This document shows, one piece after another, positions 1-9,136 of a stretch of DNA of 64,000 bases. The DNA is from Celeribacter neptunius (lineage in GTDB: Bacteria > Pseudomonadota > Alphaproteobacteria > Rhodobacterales > Rhodobacteraceae): contig NZ_FORH01000001.1 of NCBI RefSeq assembly GCF_900113955.1, positions 550,395 to 614,394 of the forward strand, written 5' to 3'. Each line of letters begins with the position of its first letter. Position 1 is the first letter of the stretch. The notes below the pieces were generated by a model. That model saw only the letters and a program-made list of their open reading frames with translations, did no database searches and had not been told where the DNA came from. Made by a program: the position numbers and the translations under genes.

Positions 1-126
1 CCGCGGCGCCGGACGTTCGAACATTTCGAGATAAGTGACAATGGCGGCGAGCTTGCCGGAGGGCAGATCGTGGATGCCATCTTCGAGAGGGCTGGGGAGG
101 GGGGCGGCGAGAGGCGTGTTGGTCAT
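1..126 (-). CDS. GNAT-family N-acetyltransferase, N-terminal fragment (runs off the window)
   Basis: Only the first 42 codons are present, from an ATG at 126 reading leftward off the edge. The visible protein begins MTNTPLAAPLPSPLEDGIHD and continues with LPSGKLAAIVTYLEMFERP. The pattern of 'DGIHDLPxGKLAAIVTYLEM' resembles the start of small GNAT acetyltransferases that I recall from Rhodobacteraceae. No acetyl-CoA-binding motif lies inside the window, so the family call is by resemblance of the N-terminus only. It is divergent from the secreted protein starting at 244. Confidence 0.5.
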   Translation of the reverse strand, partial: MTNTPLAAPLPSPLEDGIHDLPSGKLAAIVTYLEMFERPAPR

Positions 127-243
127 GGTCGGAAGGTGACCCAGCCACATTGGATTTGCAAGCTGTCCGGATCGTGATGCGCAGAGAATTTTTCTTGTGG
201 TACAAAGTCTCGAACGCACGGAAAACGCAGACAGGACAGATAT

Positions 244-795
244 ATGACCAGCCCAGCACATTCGGTGGCTTTCGCTCTTGCGCTCGCCCTTGTTCCCCAG
301 ATGACCCTGGCCCAATCGGACCCGCATATGCATGGCGCGAATGGTCATGATGAGGTCAACATGCCGGGCCTGCGGGGACGGGATGCGACGGTGCAGGAAA
401 GCGCCGAGATGGAGGTGATGTTCAAGAACTTCCCCACCTTGTCGCGCGAGGTCGAAAACCTGCCCGATGGCATCCGCACCGTGACACGGTCCTCCGACCC
501 CGATGTGATGGACGCGCTCGTAAGCCATGTGGTCGGCATGACAGCCCGGGTGGACGAGGGCCGCGACCCGGAGGTGATCATCCAGTCCCCGACACTCGAC
601 ATCTTTTTTGAGCGCACCGGCGCGATTGAGACCGAGATCGAGGTGACGGAAGAGGGGATTGTCGTCGTGCAGACCTCGGACGACCCGGAGATCGTCGCCG
701 CGCTCCACACCCATGCCGCGGAGGTCTCCGACATGGCCGCGCGCGGGATGGTGTCGGTGCATGAGCGGATGATGGGACCGGCGAACGGGGGGTGA
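244..795 (+). CDS. Hypothetical secreted (periplasmic) protein with an internal duplication
   Basis: This 183-residue protein starts with a clear Sec signal peptide (hydrophobic stretch about residues 7-22, likely cleavage after TLA in TLAQSD). The mature part is acidic and starts with a His-rich stretch (DPHMHGANGHDE). Two segments resemble each other: SSDPDVMDALVSHVVGMTAR (about residues 80-99) and TSDDPEIVAALHTHAAEVSD (about 141-160). Both read 'S-DP-(V/I)---L--H', which suggests an ancient duplication of a small alpha/beta unit with conserved His. I do not recognise a named family. Metal or heme binding is possible from the His and Met residues but is only a guess. It is followed by 180 bp of non-coding DNA and the terminator of the opposite-strand eno unit. 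Confidence 0.75.
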   Translation: MTSPAHSVAFALALALVPQMTLAQSDPHMHGANGHDEVNMPGLRGRDATVQESAEMEVMFKNFPTLSREVENLPDGIRTVTRSSDPDVMDALVSHVVGMTARVDEGRDPEVIIQSPTLDIFFERTGAIETEIEVTEEGIVVVQTSDDPEIVAALHTHAAEVSDMAARGMVSVHERMMGPANGG

Positions 796-942
796 TGGCC
801 CCGCCACACGTTGCGGACCGGAGGCGAAGGTGTCGCCTAGTCGGGGGAACCGGCACAGTCGCGAAGCGGGTGCGCGAAAGCGACGGCGGGGAGAAGCAAC
901 AGCGGGATCAGATAAAATTGCGCAGGTGTATCGGTCCTAAAC

Positions 943-974
943 AAAAAAGCCCCACCAAAATGGCGGGGCTTTTA
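943..974 (-). terminator. Rho-independent terminator of the eno unit
   Basis: Read on the minus strand, the arms AAAAGCCCC and GGGGCTTTT close a GC-rich hairpin followed by TTTTTTGTTT. It begins one base past the stop of the small membrane protein at 976, so it should end the eno transcript. On the plus strand the hairpin is preceded by A-tracts and could also work weakly for the gene ending at 795. Confidence 0.85.
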
Positions 975-975
975 C

Positions 976-1230
976 TCAATTATCCAGCCCGGAAGGGCCA
1001 TCAAAGTCTGCATCGCCGTTCTCGTCTCCGTCGGAAGTGTCTTCGCCTTCGTCCAGAAGACGATTTACATCGCGGGTCTCGATGGTGGATGCAAAAATGC
1101 CCGCCGCTGCCAGTGTCAGGACGACATAGACCATTTTGTCGGTCAGATAGGCCGCGACGTAGGATGGGATAAGGATCACCGCCGCTTTCAGAAAAGCTGT
1201 TCTGAGATTTGGGGTGATCCTCGAGGTCAT
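976..1230 (-). CDS. Small membrane protein downstream of enolase
   Basis: The product is 84 residues long. The N-terminal 45 residues hold two hydrophobic segments (about 12-28 and 33-48: AFLKAAVILIPSYVAAYL and MVYVVLTLAAAGIFAST). The C-terminal 30 residues are strongly acidic and soluble (EGEDTSDGDENGDADFDG). The start codon lies one base beyond the eno stop, so the two genes are almost certainly cotranscribed and share the terminator at 943-974. I do not recognise the family and no function is assigned. Confidence 0.7.
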   Translation of the reverse strand: MTSRITPNLRTAFLKAAVILIPSYVAAYLTDKMVYVVLTLAAAGIFASTIETRDVNRLLDEGEDTSDGDENGDADFDGPSGLDN

Positions 1231-1231
1231 C

Positions 1232-2578
<1,347 letters not shown>

Positions 2579-2765
2579 TCAACAACGCATGCGCTAACAT
2601 GATGCAGCCTGCGTGCTGTCAGTGGCCTCTCTGTGCCGGAAAACCCGTTAGCGGTAACTGATTTGCGTCAAAATGCCGGGCAGAGAATAATTCCGTGACA
2701 TTGCTCAAATGTTCGAGCAGCTTGCTAACGCAAGTATTTGGAAGTTTGAGAGCATTGGCGAATAA

Positions 2766-3665
2766 ATGACATTTGGCGTGTTTCTGCACCGTACAGACTC
2801 GATTTATGACGATGTTCCCTCTGTACGCTACCAATTCCCGAAGCAATATTTGAGCCGCGCCAAAGAGATGGTGCGAGATTGGATCGTCTATCTTGAACCG
2901 AGCAAGGTAAAAGAGACAAAAGGCTATTTTGCCGTTGCCAAGGTGCAGGAGATTATTCCGGATCCGAACGCCAAGGACATGTATCTTGCTGTGATTGAGC
3001 CCGGAACCTATCTAGATTTTGGCGACCCGGTCCCTTTTCGACTTGATGGTGCAGTTGTTGAGCGGGGCGTGTTGAATGATCTCGGTCGCATTTCCGGACG
3101 GGCGCAGGCGGCTGTGCGACCGCTTTCTGTGAGCGATTTTGCAAGGATTGTTGAGTTGGGCTTGGAAGGGGGAGAAGACATTCTCCCTCGCGTAGGAGAG
3201 CTCGCGGAGCGAAGCGGTTTTGCAGACGCACCTGCGCCCTATTCTTTTCCTGACGCGCGAAAGCGTATCGAGAGCATTACCAATCGAGCTGTCCGCGATC
3301 GGAACTTTCGCAAAAATGTGCTCAGGGCCTATGGCGAACGCTGTGCGATTACTGGGCTGCGTTTGATCAACGGAGGTGGGCGCGCTGAAGTCGAGGCGGC
3401 TCATGTTCGTCCGGTTGAGCACAATGGGCCTGATATCGTGAGCAACGGGTTGGCACTATCGGGGACAGTGCATTGGATGTTTGACCGGGGATTGCTTGGC
3501 CTTTCTGACAAGTTGGAAATTATGGTCTCGCGTCAGGTCAATGATGAGCGCGCCGTCCGTTCCATGATCAATGAGACGGGGCATCTACTTGCTCCGGCAA
3601 GAATTTCTGAAAGGCCGCGGCTTGAGTTCCTGCGCTGGCATCAAGAAAACTGTTTCAAAAACTAG
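2766..3665 (+). CDS. HNH endonuclease, probable modification-dependent restriction nuclease
   Basis: The 299-residue protein has two parts. The first 130 residues (GVFLHRTDSIYDD, YQFPKQYL) resemble a PUA/EVE-like reader domain. The C-terminal part (about 190-270) is a COG3440-type HNH nuclease: CAITGLRL, then EAAHVRPVEHNGPD, then NGLALSGTVHWMFDRG. The His in AAHV, the Asn of NGL and the His in VHWMFD are the usual beta-beta-alpha-metal residues. Reader-HNH fusions are typically Type IV-like enzymes that cut modified DNA, so a role in defence is inferred. No methyltransferase or second restriction gene adjoins it. The gene and its upstream region are visibly more AT-rich than their neighbours, which fits horizontal acquisition. 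No good Shine-Dalgarno is visible. The start is chosen because the reader domain begins almost at once. Confidence 0.85.
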   Translation: MTFGVFLHRTDSIYDDVPSVRYQFPKQYLSRAKEMVRDWIVYLEPSKVKETKGYFAVAKVQEIIPDPNAKDMYLAVIEPGTYLDFGDPVPFRLDGAVVERGVLNDLGRISGRAQAAVRPLSVSDFARIVELGLEGGEDILPRVGELAERSGFADAPAPYSFPDARKRIESITNRAVRDRNFRKNVLRAYGERCAITGLRLINGGGRAEVEAAHVRPVEHNGPDIVSNGLALSGTVHWMFDRGLLGLSDKLEIMVSRQVNDERAVRSMINETGHLLAPARISERPRLEFLRWHQENCFKN

Positions 3666-3679
3666 GCATAATCAGCCCG

Positions 3680-4615
3680 TCAAAACCCGTGGGTTTGCAG
3701 CTCTTCTTCCGGATGGGCGTGGGACGTGTCCTGAGAGAGAGGGGCTTGCGCCAGCCGCGCCAGTTTGCGTTCGCGCAGGAATGTATAGAGGCCGGACAGG
3801 ATGATCAGCGTGGCGCCGGCGAGGGTCATCGCATCGGGGCGTTCGCCAAAGATCAGCACGCCGCCGATCATGGTGAAGACCAGGCGGGTGTAGCGAAACG
3901 GCGTGACGGTGGAGGCGTCGCCCAGTCGCATGCCGGCCACGATCAGCGCATAGCCGATGGCGCCGCCGGTGGTGGCGAGAGCGATCAGGCCGAGGCTCGG
4001 GGCGTTGAGCGGCAACATCCGTTCCCCGGAGGCGATCAGGGTGAGCGCGGCGGCGGTGATGACGGTGAGAAAGGCCTGGAGCGAGACCACGCTGGAGGGC
4101 ACTGTGGCATCTATCACCCGGGTCATCAGATCGCGGGTGGCCACGGCCACCACCGCCACCAGAACCCAGAGCACCTGCGGATTGAAGCCGGAGAGCCCGG
4201 GGCGGATGATCAGCAAGACGCCGAGAAACCCGACGCACATGGCGGCCCAGCGGCGCCAGCCGACCTTTTCGCCGAGAAACAGCGCCGCGCCCATGGTGAC
4301 CGCCAGAGGCATCGACTGGAACACCGCACCGACGGTGGAGACATCGACACGCGACAGCGCGGTGACGAAGGAGAGCGAGGCGACGGCCTCGGTCGAGGCG
4401 CGCAGCACCACCATCGGCCGCCAGTTCTGCCGGGCCAGAATGGCATCGCGACGCAACAGCGCCCAGAGAAAAAAGCTCGTGCCGCCGCCCAGAGCCACGC
4501 ACAGAAGCACCTGACCCACCGGCAGATAGCCGGTGAGATGTTTGATGACCATGTCTTCCACGGTGAAAAACGCCATGGCGCCGATGATCATGAGAATGGC
4601 GCGCAGATTGTGCAT
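3680..4615 (-). CDS. DMT-superfamily transporter, EamA type
   Basis: The 311-residue protein has about ten hydrophobic segments in two EamA repeats, the first up to about 145 (ending LLIIRPG), the second from about 155 to 290. The motifs FGERPDAMTLAGATLIILSG and FLGEKVGWRRWAAMCVGFLG are the usual EamA helix pairs. This family exports or imports small metabolites. The substrate cannot be read from sequence. It is convergent with the HNH gene, whose stop lies 14 bp away. Confidence 0.93.
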   Translation of the reverse strand: MHNLRAILMIIGAMAFFTVEDMVIKHLTGYLPVGQVLLCVALGGGTSFFLWALLRRDAILARQNWRPMVVLRASTEAVASLSFVTALSRVDVSTVGAVFQSMPLAVTMGAALFLGEKVGWRRWAAMCVGFLGVLLIIRPGLSGFNPQVLWVLVAVVAVATRDLMTRVIDATVPSSVVSLQAFLTVITAAALTLIASGERMLPLNAPSLGLIALATTGGAIGYALIVAGMRLGDASTVTPFRYTRLVFTMIGGVLIFGERPDAMTLAGATLIILSGLYTFLRERKLARLAQAPLSQDTSHAHPEEELQTHGF

Positions 4616-4766
4616 GAAGGGACGGGTCCTCTGGGTTTTTCTTGCCTAGCCTCTCTGCGGCGGCAGCGGCAAGCTTTGTCGCCGTTCAAAGCCGCGAAAG
4701 GGGGCGGGCGAAACCACTCAGGGAGCAGGTTGAGCCCTTCGGGGATGTTGGGAGCCGAGGGCGCAC

Positions 4767-4795
4767 GCCCGGGCAACTGCGTTGCTCTTCCGGGC
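4767..4795 (+). repeat. Dispersed two-hairpin element, copy A (second hairpin only)
   Basis: Arms GCCCGG and CCGGGC enclose an inner stem GCAAC-TGC-GTTGC. The same structure, nearly base for base, is the second hairpin of copy C at 12757-12785 (opposite strand). The preceding first hairpin is missing here, although GGGCGCACGCC just upstream is a remnant of its right arm. A shortened tail (GTCCGCAAAACCG) follows at about 4830. It lies between the EamA gene and the phzF-type gene. Confidence 0.6.
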
Positions 4796-4871
4796 GGGAG
4801 CGCATCCTCCGAAGGACGGCTAAGTCCGCAAAACCGCCTTCACGCGCTTGCCCCCGCTTGCTTCGGCCCTG

Positions 4872-5720
4872 TCAGACCAGCAACCGACCTTCCATCATCC
4901 GCAGGGCGTGCCCGCCGATGGTGGTGCCGCGCGCGTTGGCCGTGGCGGTGATCCGCGACGGCCGTCCCATGTCGTCGCCCTGATGGATGGTGAGGCTGAG
5001 ATCGCGGCTCTCCTGCTCCGCCAGAAGCCGCACCAGCGCGGCGGAGGCCGAGCCGGTTGCGGGGTCTTCTGGCACGCCATCCAAGGGCGCGAACATGCGC
5101 ATATGCAGTGTATCGCCCTCGCGGAAATAAGCGGCGACGGCGAAATCATGCGAGGAGGGGTAGGCCCTGACCCCGTCGCGCATCGCCTCGGGATCGGGGC
5201 TGCAGCTGGCAAGCGCGGCGCGCGAGGTCAGTTCGACAAAGGTGAATTCCAATCCCACCCCGGCCAGAACCGGCGCCGAACCGATTTGATCCGGATAGAG
5301 GCCGAGGCAACGGGCGGCAAGCTCGCGTGGCGGGCGGGCCAGAATGGAGAGCGGCGTGGTGGTGGTAAAGGCGGCCCGGCCATGCGCGGCCGTGGCCTCG
5401 ATTAGGCCGATTTTCAGCTCCAGCCGCATGTCGGGGCCGTTTTGCGACCCGTGTCCCAGCTCGGAGAGCGCCACCGCCGCACCGATCGTCGGATGACCGG
5501 CAAAGGGCACCTCCCGGAACGGCGTGAAGATCCTGAGCCGCGCGGTGTTGGCGGCATCCTCGGGCGGGTAGAGAAACACGGTCTCGGAGTAGTTGAACTC
5601 CCGGGCGATCTTCTGAAGCTGCTCCTCGGGGATCTTCTGCGCCTCGGGGAGGACGGCGAGGGGATTGCCGCCGAAAGGCGCGGCGGTGAAGACATCATAG
5701 GTGAGATAATCGATCGGCAT
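4872..5720 (-). CDS. PhzF-family isomerase/epimerase
   Basis: The product is 282 residues, usual for the PhzF/diaminopimelate-epimerase fold. N-terminal YLTYDVFTAAPFGGNPLAV and the segment FNYSETVFLYPP carry the conserved glutamate that acts as acid/base in PhzF. GHPTIGAA and PATGSASAAL are the second-domain signatures. The family catalyses isomerisations of small acids. Without other phenazine genes nearby, phenazine synthesis is unlikely and the substrate is unknown. The gene follows the DUF1697 gene by 3 bp and so belongs to the nhaP-DUF1697-phzF unit. Confidence 0.93.
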   Translation of the reverse strand: MPIDYLTYDVFTAAPFGGNPLAVLPEAQKIPEEQLQKIAREFNYSETVFLYPPEDAANTARLRIFTPFREVPFAGHPTIGAAVALSELGHGSQNGPDMRLELKIGLIEATAAHGRAAFTTTTPLSILARPPRELAARCLGLYPDQIGSAPVLAGVGLEFTFVELTSRAALASCSPDPEAMRDGVRAYPSSHDFAVAAYFREGDTLHMRMFAPLDGVPEDPATGSASAALVRLLAEQESRDLSLTIHQGDDMGRPSRITATANARGTTIGGHALRMMEGRLLV

Positions 5721-5723
5721 GGC

Positions 5724-6293
5724 TTAGTCCTTGCTCACATCCGGGGCGACAAGATCGCGGAATTTGGTGAGGGAATTGAGATTACGGGCGGTGGCGCGCC
5801 CCTTGAACAACCGCTCCAGAGGCCCTGAGAGTTTCGAGCGCCCGAGGCCTTCGGGGGCCAGTACAGCCAGCCCGTCGGGGATCGGATGCAGGGTCTCGCC
5901 GGCGCTGCAATAAGGGGCCAGAGCGATGATTTCAGTGTCAGAGACCGGAACGCCGAGATGAAGATAGATGAATTTCGGGTCCAGCCCGGCGGGGGCCGGT
6001 GTGGCGGCGATCAGCCTGTCCAACTCTTCGAGGGTGAGGGCGAGCGCAAAGGGCCGAAACCCGAACCGCGCCGCGATCAGATCGGAGACCTGTGCGGCGA
6101 TGATCGCCGGGTCGGTCTCTGGATGGTCAAAGGTGAGATTGCCGGATTGGATATAGGTGGCGAGCTTTGTGGCGCCGATCTCCGGCAGAGCCTCGCGCAG
6201 CTCGGCCATCGGCAGCTTGCCATGGCCGCCGACATTCACCCCGCGCAGCAGCACGGCCCATCTGGTCAGTCCCGATCCGGCCTCGCCGCTCAT
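5724..6293 (-). CDS. DUF1697 family protein
   Basis: The 189-residue protein carries the DUF1697 pattern: AVLLRGVNVGGHGKLPMAEL near the N-terminus, then YIQSGNLTFD, and SKLSGPLERLFKGRATARNL near the C-terminus. Function is unknown for the family. I chose the ATG at 6293, where it overlaps the nhaP stop as ATGA, suggesting translational coupling. A further 39 in-frame codons upstream lie inside nhaP and do not look like protein of this family. Confidence 0.9.
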   Translation of the reverse strand: MSGEAGSGLTRWAVLLRGVNVGGHGKLPMAELREALPEIGATKLATYIQSGNLTFDHPETDPAIIAAQVSDLIAARFGFRPFALALTLEELDRLIAATPAPAGLDPKFIYLHLGVPVSDTEIIALAPYCSAGETLHPIPDGLAVLAPEGLGRSKLSGPLERLFKGRATARNLNSLTKFRDLVAPDVSKD

Positions 6294-7570
6294 ACGTTGA
6301 GCCCCGGTTCGCGGCCCAGCCGTTTGGCCAGAGGCGCGACCGTGAGACCCTGCACGATGATCGAGAAGACGACGACGAAATAGGTGGCGGTGAGGATGAG
6401 CGGTTTCCATTCGCTCTCCGGCAGCGACAGGGCCAGCGCCACGGAAATCCCGCCCTTGAGCCCGCCCCAGGTCATGATCGGCACGGTGCCCTTGGAAAAG
6501 CTGCGGAAGGGTTTCAGGAGCGCCACCGGGATTGCCACGGCAGTCAAGCGCGCGATGAGCGCCAGCAGGATTGCCAGAGCGCCGGCCTTGACCGAAGACA
6601 TGTCGAAGGCCACGGCAAACACCTCGAACCCGATCATCAGGAACAGGATGGCGTTGAGGATCTCGTCGATCATCTTCCAGAACGCATCGACATAATGCCG
6701 GGTCTCCTCGGACATGCCGTATTTCGCGCCGACATCGCCGATCAGAAGCCCGGCACAGACCGCCATGATCGGGGCAGAGACGCCCAGCGCGACGGCGAGC
6801 TCATAGCCACCGAAGGCCAAGCCCAGCGTGATCAGCACCTCGAGCGCATAGTCATCGATCAGCCGCATGACCCGGAAGGTCAACCAGCCCAGCACGAGGC
6901 CCAAGAGCGCGCCGCCAAGCGCCTCCTTGGCAAAGAGCATGGCCGCGGCCTCAAAGGTCGATTGCGCGCTCTCGGCCCCGGCCTCATGGCCGCCGCCATG
7001 CCCGGTGGCGCCAAAGGCGATGCCCACGAGCACGAGATAAACGACGTAGCCCACGCCATCGTTGAACAGGCTCTCGCCGGCGATCTTGGTCTCGAGGCTC
7101 TTGTTCAGGGAGGCCTGCCGCAACACGCCGAGCACCGCCACCGGATCGGTCGGCGAAATCAGCGCCCCGAACACCAGCGCAATTGCCAGAGGCATGCCGG
7201 TGATCCAGCTGAAACCCGCGCCGACCACGGCGGTCGAGAGCGCCACACCCAAAGTGGCCATCAGGAACACCGGTCCCCATTGCGCGCTCAGATCCTTGAT
7301 CTTCACATGCAGCGCGCCGGCAAAGAGCAGCAGCCCGAGCATGCCTTCGAGAAGCGCATCGGAGAAATCCACCGCCAGAACCTGCGCCCGGATCGATTCC
7401 TCGACCTGTGAGGCCGGAAAGATGGCATCGAGCCCGATCACGCCCAGAGAGGCGATCAGCGCCACGACCAGAATGCCGATGGCGCCGGGCAGGCGCAGGA
7501 ACAGGTAGTTGATGGCCCCGAATGCGCCGGCAAGCACGATCAGCAGCGAGGTGATTTGTAAAAGCGACAT
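6290..7570 (-). CDS. Cation:proton antiporter, NhaP/CPA1 type
   Basis: The 426-residue protein is almost entirely membrane helices (about 12). Family motifs are visible: ALVFGALISPTDPVAVLGVL with the TDP motif, and AGESLFNDGVGYVVYLVLVG with the Asn-Asp pair used for ion binding in NhaP-type exchangers. It exchanges Na+ or K+ for H+ across the inner membrane, which suits a marine habitat. Its stop overlaps the next gene's start (ATGA), making it the first gene of a three-gene unit with DUF1697 and phzF-type genes. Confidence 0.92.
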   Translation of the reverse strand: MSLLQITSLLIVLAGAFGAINYLFLRLPGAIGILVVALIASLGVIGLDAIFPASQVEESIRAQVLAVDFSDALLEGMLGLLLFAGALHVKIKDLSAQWGPVFLMATLGVALSTAVVGAGFSWITGMPLAIALVFGALISPTDPVAVLGVLRQASLNKSLETKIAGESLFNDGVGYVVYLVLVGIAFGATGHGGGHEAGAESAQSTFEAAAMLFAKEALGGALLGLVLGWLTFRVMRLIDDYALEVLITLGLAFGGYELAVALGVSAPIMAVCAGLLIGDVGAKYGMSEETRHYVDAFWKMIDEILNAILFLMIGFEVFAVAFDMSSVKAGALAILLALIARLTAVAIPVALLKPFRSFSKGTVPIMTWGGLKGGISVALALSLPESEWKPLILTATYFVVVFSIIVQGLTVAPLAKRLGREPGLNV

Positions 7571-7644
7571 GGCGGGCCCCTGATTGACGTCTCGGGAGGA
7601 GTTTTACCTCTCCTGTGACGACTTCCTAGGGGAATATGCGCGCG

Positions 7645-8355
7645 TTATGCGCTGGCGGGGTTCTGCAGATCCGCCCAGATCGGCAGGTGATCAGAGGCGC
7701 GCTGGCTGAGCTCGGTCTCCGCCACACCGGCATCGCGCAGCTCGAGCGTGTCGGAGAGTGCAATCCGGTCGAGCGCCGCCATCGGTCGGGACGCGTGAAA
7801 GCTGCGCCCCGGGGCGTGGACATGAAACGCATCTTTCAGCGGGTCGAGCCCCTGGTGGCGCGACCATTCGTTGAAATCGCCGAGGATTACGGTTGGGCGA
7901 TCGTCGAGACCTGCGAGATGCGCGCGAATGGCGTGGAGCTGTTTTTGTCGCGAGCTGCGCAACAGCCCGAGATGCACGCCGACGACCCGAAGCCCCGGCA
8001 GATCGACGGCCACGGCGCCGCGCGGCTCCAGACCGGGCAGATCAAAGCGATGCGTGGCCTCGACCATCGCACTCTTGCGCACAAGGATCGCATTGCCATG
8101 CCAGCCGACCGAGACCGGCGAGGTGTTCACCGGCAGGGCGGTGAAATCCGTGTGGTCATCGATCATCCGCTGGGGCAGGGCGGCGGGACGCGGCCCGAGC
8201 CGCATATCGGCCTCTTGCAGGGCGATGACATCCGCCTCGAGGGCGTTGATCACATCAAGCACCCGGCCCGGCGAGCGGTGCCCGTCGGTGCCCTTGCATT
8301 TGCGCAGATTATACGACGCCAATCGCATGGCGCCCATTTCCAGTTTCGGCATCAT
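7645..8355 (-). CDS. Endonuclease/exonuclease/phosphatase (EEP) family protein
   Basis: The protein is up to 236 residues. The EEP metal-dependent phosphoesterase motifs appear in order: ASYNLRKCKG at the start, DVIALQEAD (metal-binding Glu), VGVHLGLL, TVILGDFNEW (Asp/Asn pair) and RASDHLPIWADL (catalytic Asp-His). The substrate may be nucleic acid or a phospholipid head group and cannot be told from sequence. The start is unsure: 8355, or an ATG 9 codons later directly before RLASYN. It is divergent from the membrane protein at 8392, leaving only 36 bp for both promoters. Confidence 0.85.
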   Translation of the reverse strand: MMPKLEMGAMRLASYNLRKCKGTDGHRSPGRVLDVINALEADVIALQEADMRLGPRPAALPQRMIDDHTDFTALPVNTSPVSVGWHGNAILVRKSAMVEATHRFDLPGLEPRGAVAVDLPGLRVVGVHLGLLRSSRQKQLHAIRAHLAGLDDRPTVILGDFNEWSRHQGLDPLKDAFHVHAPGRSFHASRPMAALDRIALSDTLELRDAGVAETELSQRASDHLPIWADLQNPASA

Positions 8356-8391
8356 CAGATACAGATAAGCATTGAAAGGCGGAATTTCAGC

Positions 8392-9066
8392 ATGGGCCTA
8401 GGGCAAAATCTTATCGGTCTGATCCGGGCGGCGCGTCAGAACCCGCTGGTGATGCGGCTGGTGTGGCTGGCGCTCACGGTGGAATTCATCGCCGCTCTGT
8501 TGACCGGGCGCTATGCCTCCTCCTTTATCGCCCTGGGCACCTTTGGTCTGACGCTGATGCCGCTTTTGTTCGCGCGACGGTTTCACATCTACATCCCGCG
8601 CTCCTTCATGGCCGGGATCGTGCTGTTCATCTTCGCGACGTTGTTTCTGGGCGAGGTGGGCGATTTCTACAATCGCTACTGGTGGTGGGATGTGGTGCTG
8701 CATGGCGGGTCTGCCTTGGGCTTCGGCCTCATCGGTTTCGTGGCTATTTTCATGCTGTTCCAGGGCGACCGCTATGCCGCGCCGCCCTGGGCCATGGGAC
8801 TGTTTGCCTTTTGCTTTGCCATGACGATCGGGGTGATCTGGGAGATTTTCGAATATTCCATGGACCAGATGTTCGGTCTGAACATGCAGAAATCCGGTCT
8901 GCAGGACACGATGTGGGATCTCATTGTCGACGCGGGGGGCGGGCTGTTCGGGGCGGTGTCGGGGGCGATCTATGTGGCGCGTGATCAGGGCGCGCCCTTT
9001 GCCAGCCTGTTTCGCGATTTCATCACCCGCAACAAGCGCTTGTTCGGGAAATATCGCGGGAAGTGA
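8392..9066 (+). CDS. YjdF-like (DUF2238) integral membrane protein
   Basis: The 224-residue protein has about six membrane helices. Segments typical of the YjdF/DUF2238 family are visible: GEVGDFYNRYWWWDVVLHGG, GVIWEIFEYSMDQMFGLNMQ and GLQDTMWDLIVDAGG, with acidic and His residues inside helices. The function of the family is unknown. The ATG at 8392 is preceded by only a weak ribosome site. The same frame stays open far upstream across the opposite-strand EEP gene but lacks protein-like features there. The two-hairpin repeat copy B follows 7 bp after the stop. Confidence 0.8.
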   Translation: MGLGQNLIGLIRAARQNPLVMRLVWLALTVEFIAALLTGRYASSFIALGTFGLTLMPLLFARRFHIYIPRSFMAGIVLFIFATLFLGEVGDFYNRYWWWDVVLHGGSALGFGLIGFVAIFMLFQGDRYAAPPWAMGLFAFCFAMTIGVIWEIFEYSMDQMFGLNMQKSGLQDTMWDLIVDAGGGLFGAVSGAIYVARDQGAPFASLFRDFITRNKRLFGKYRGK

Positions 9067-9073
9067 AGGGCGA

Positions 9074-9130
9074 GCGCCTGACCGCGGGGACGGTCCGGCG
9101 CACGCCCGGCGCCTTCGGCTTGTTCCGGGC
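9074..9130 (+). repeat. Dispersed two-hairpin element, copy B
   Basis: Hairpin 1 (9074-9101) has arms GCGCC-T-GACCG and CGGTC-C-GGCGC around the loop CGGGGA. Hairpin 2 (9104-9130) has outer arms GCCCGG and CCGGGC with an inner stem GCC-TTC-GGC. It fills the gap between the convergent membrane-protein gene and selO, so it may also act as a bidirectional terminator or mRNA 3'-end stabiliser. It has no visible inverted half-site. Confidence 0.75.
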
Positions 9131-9136
9131 GAAAGA

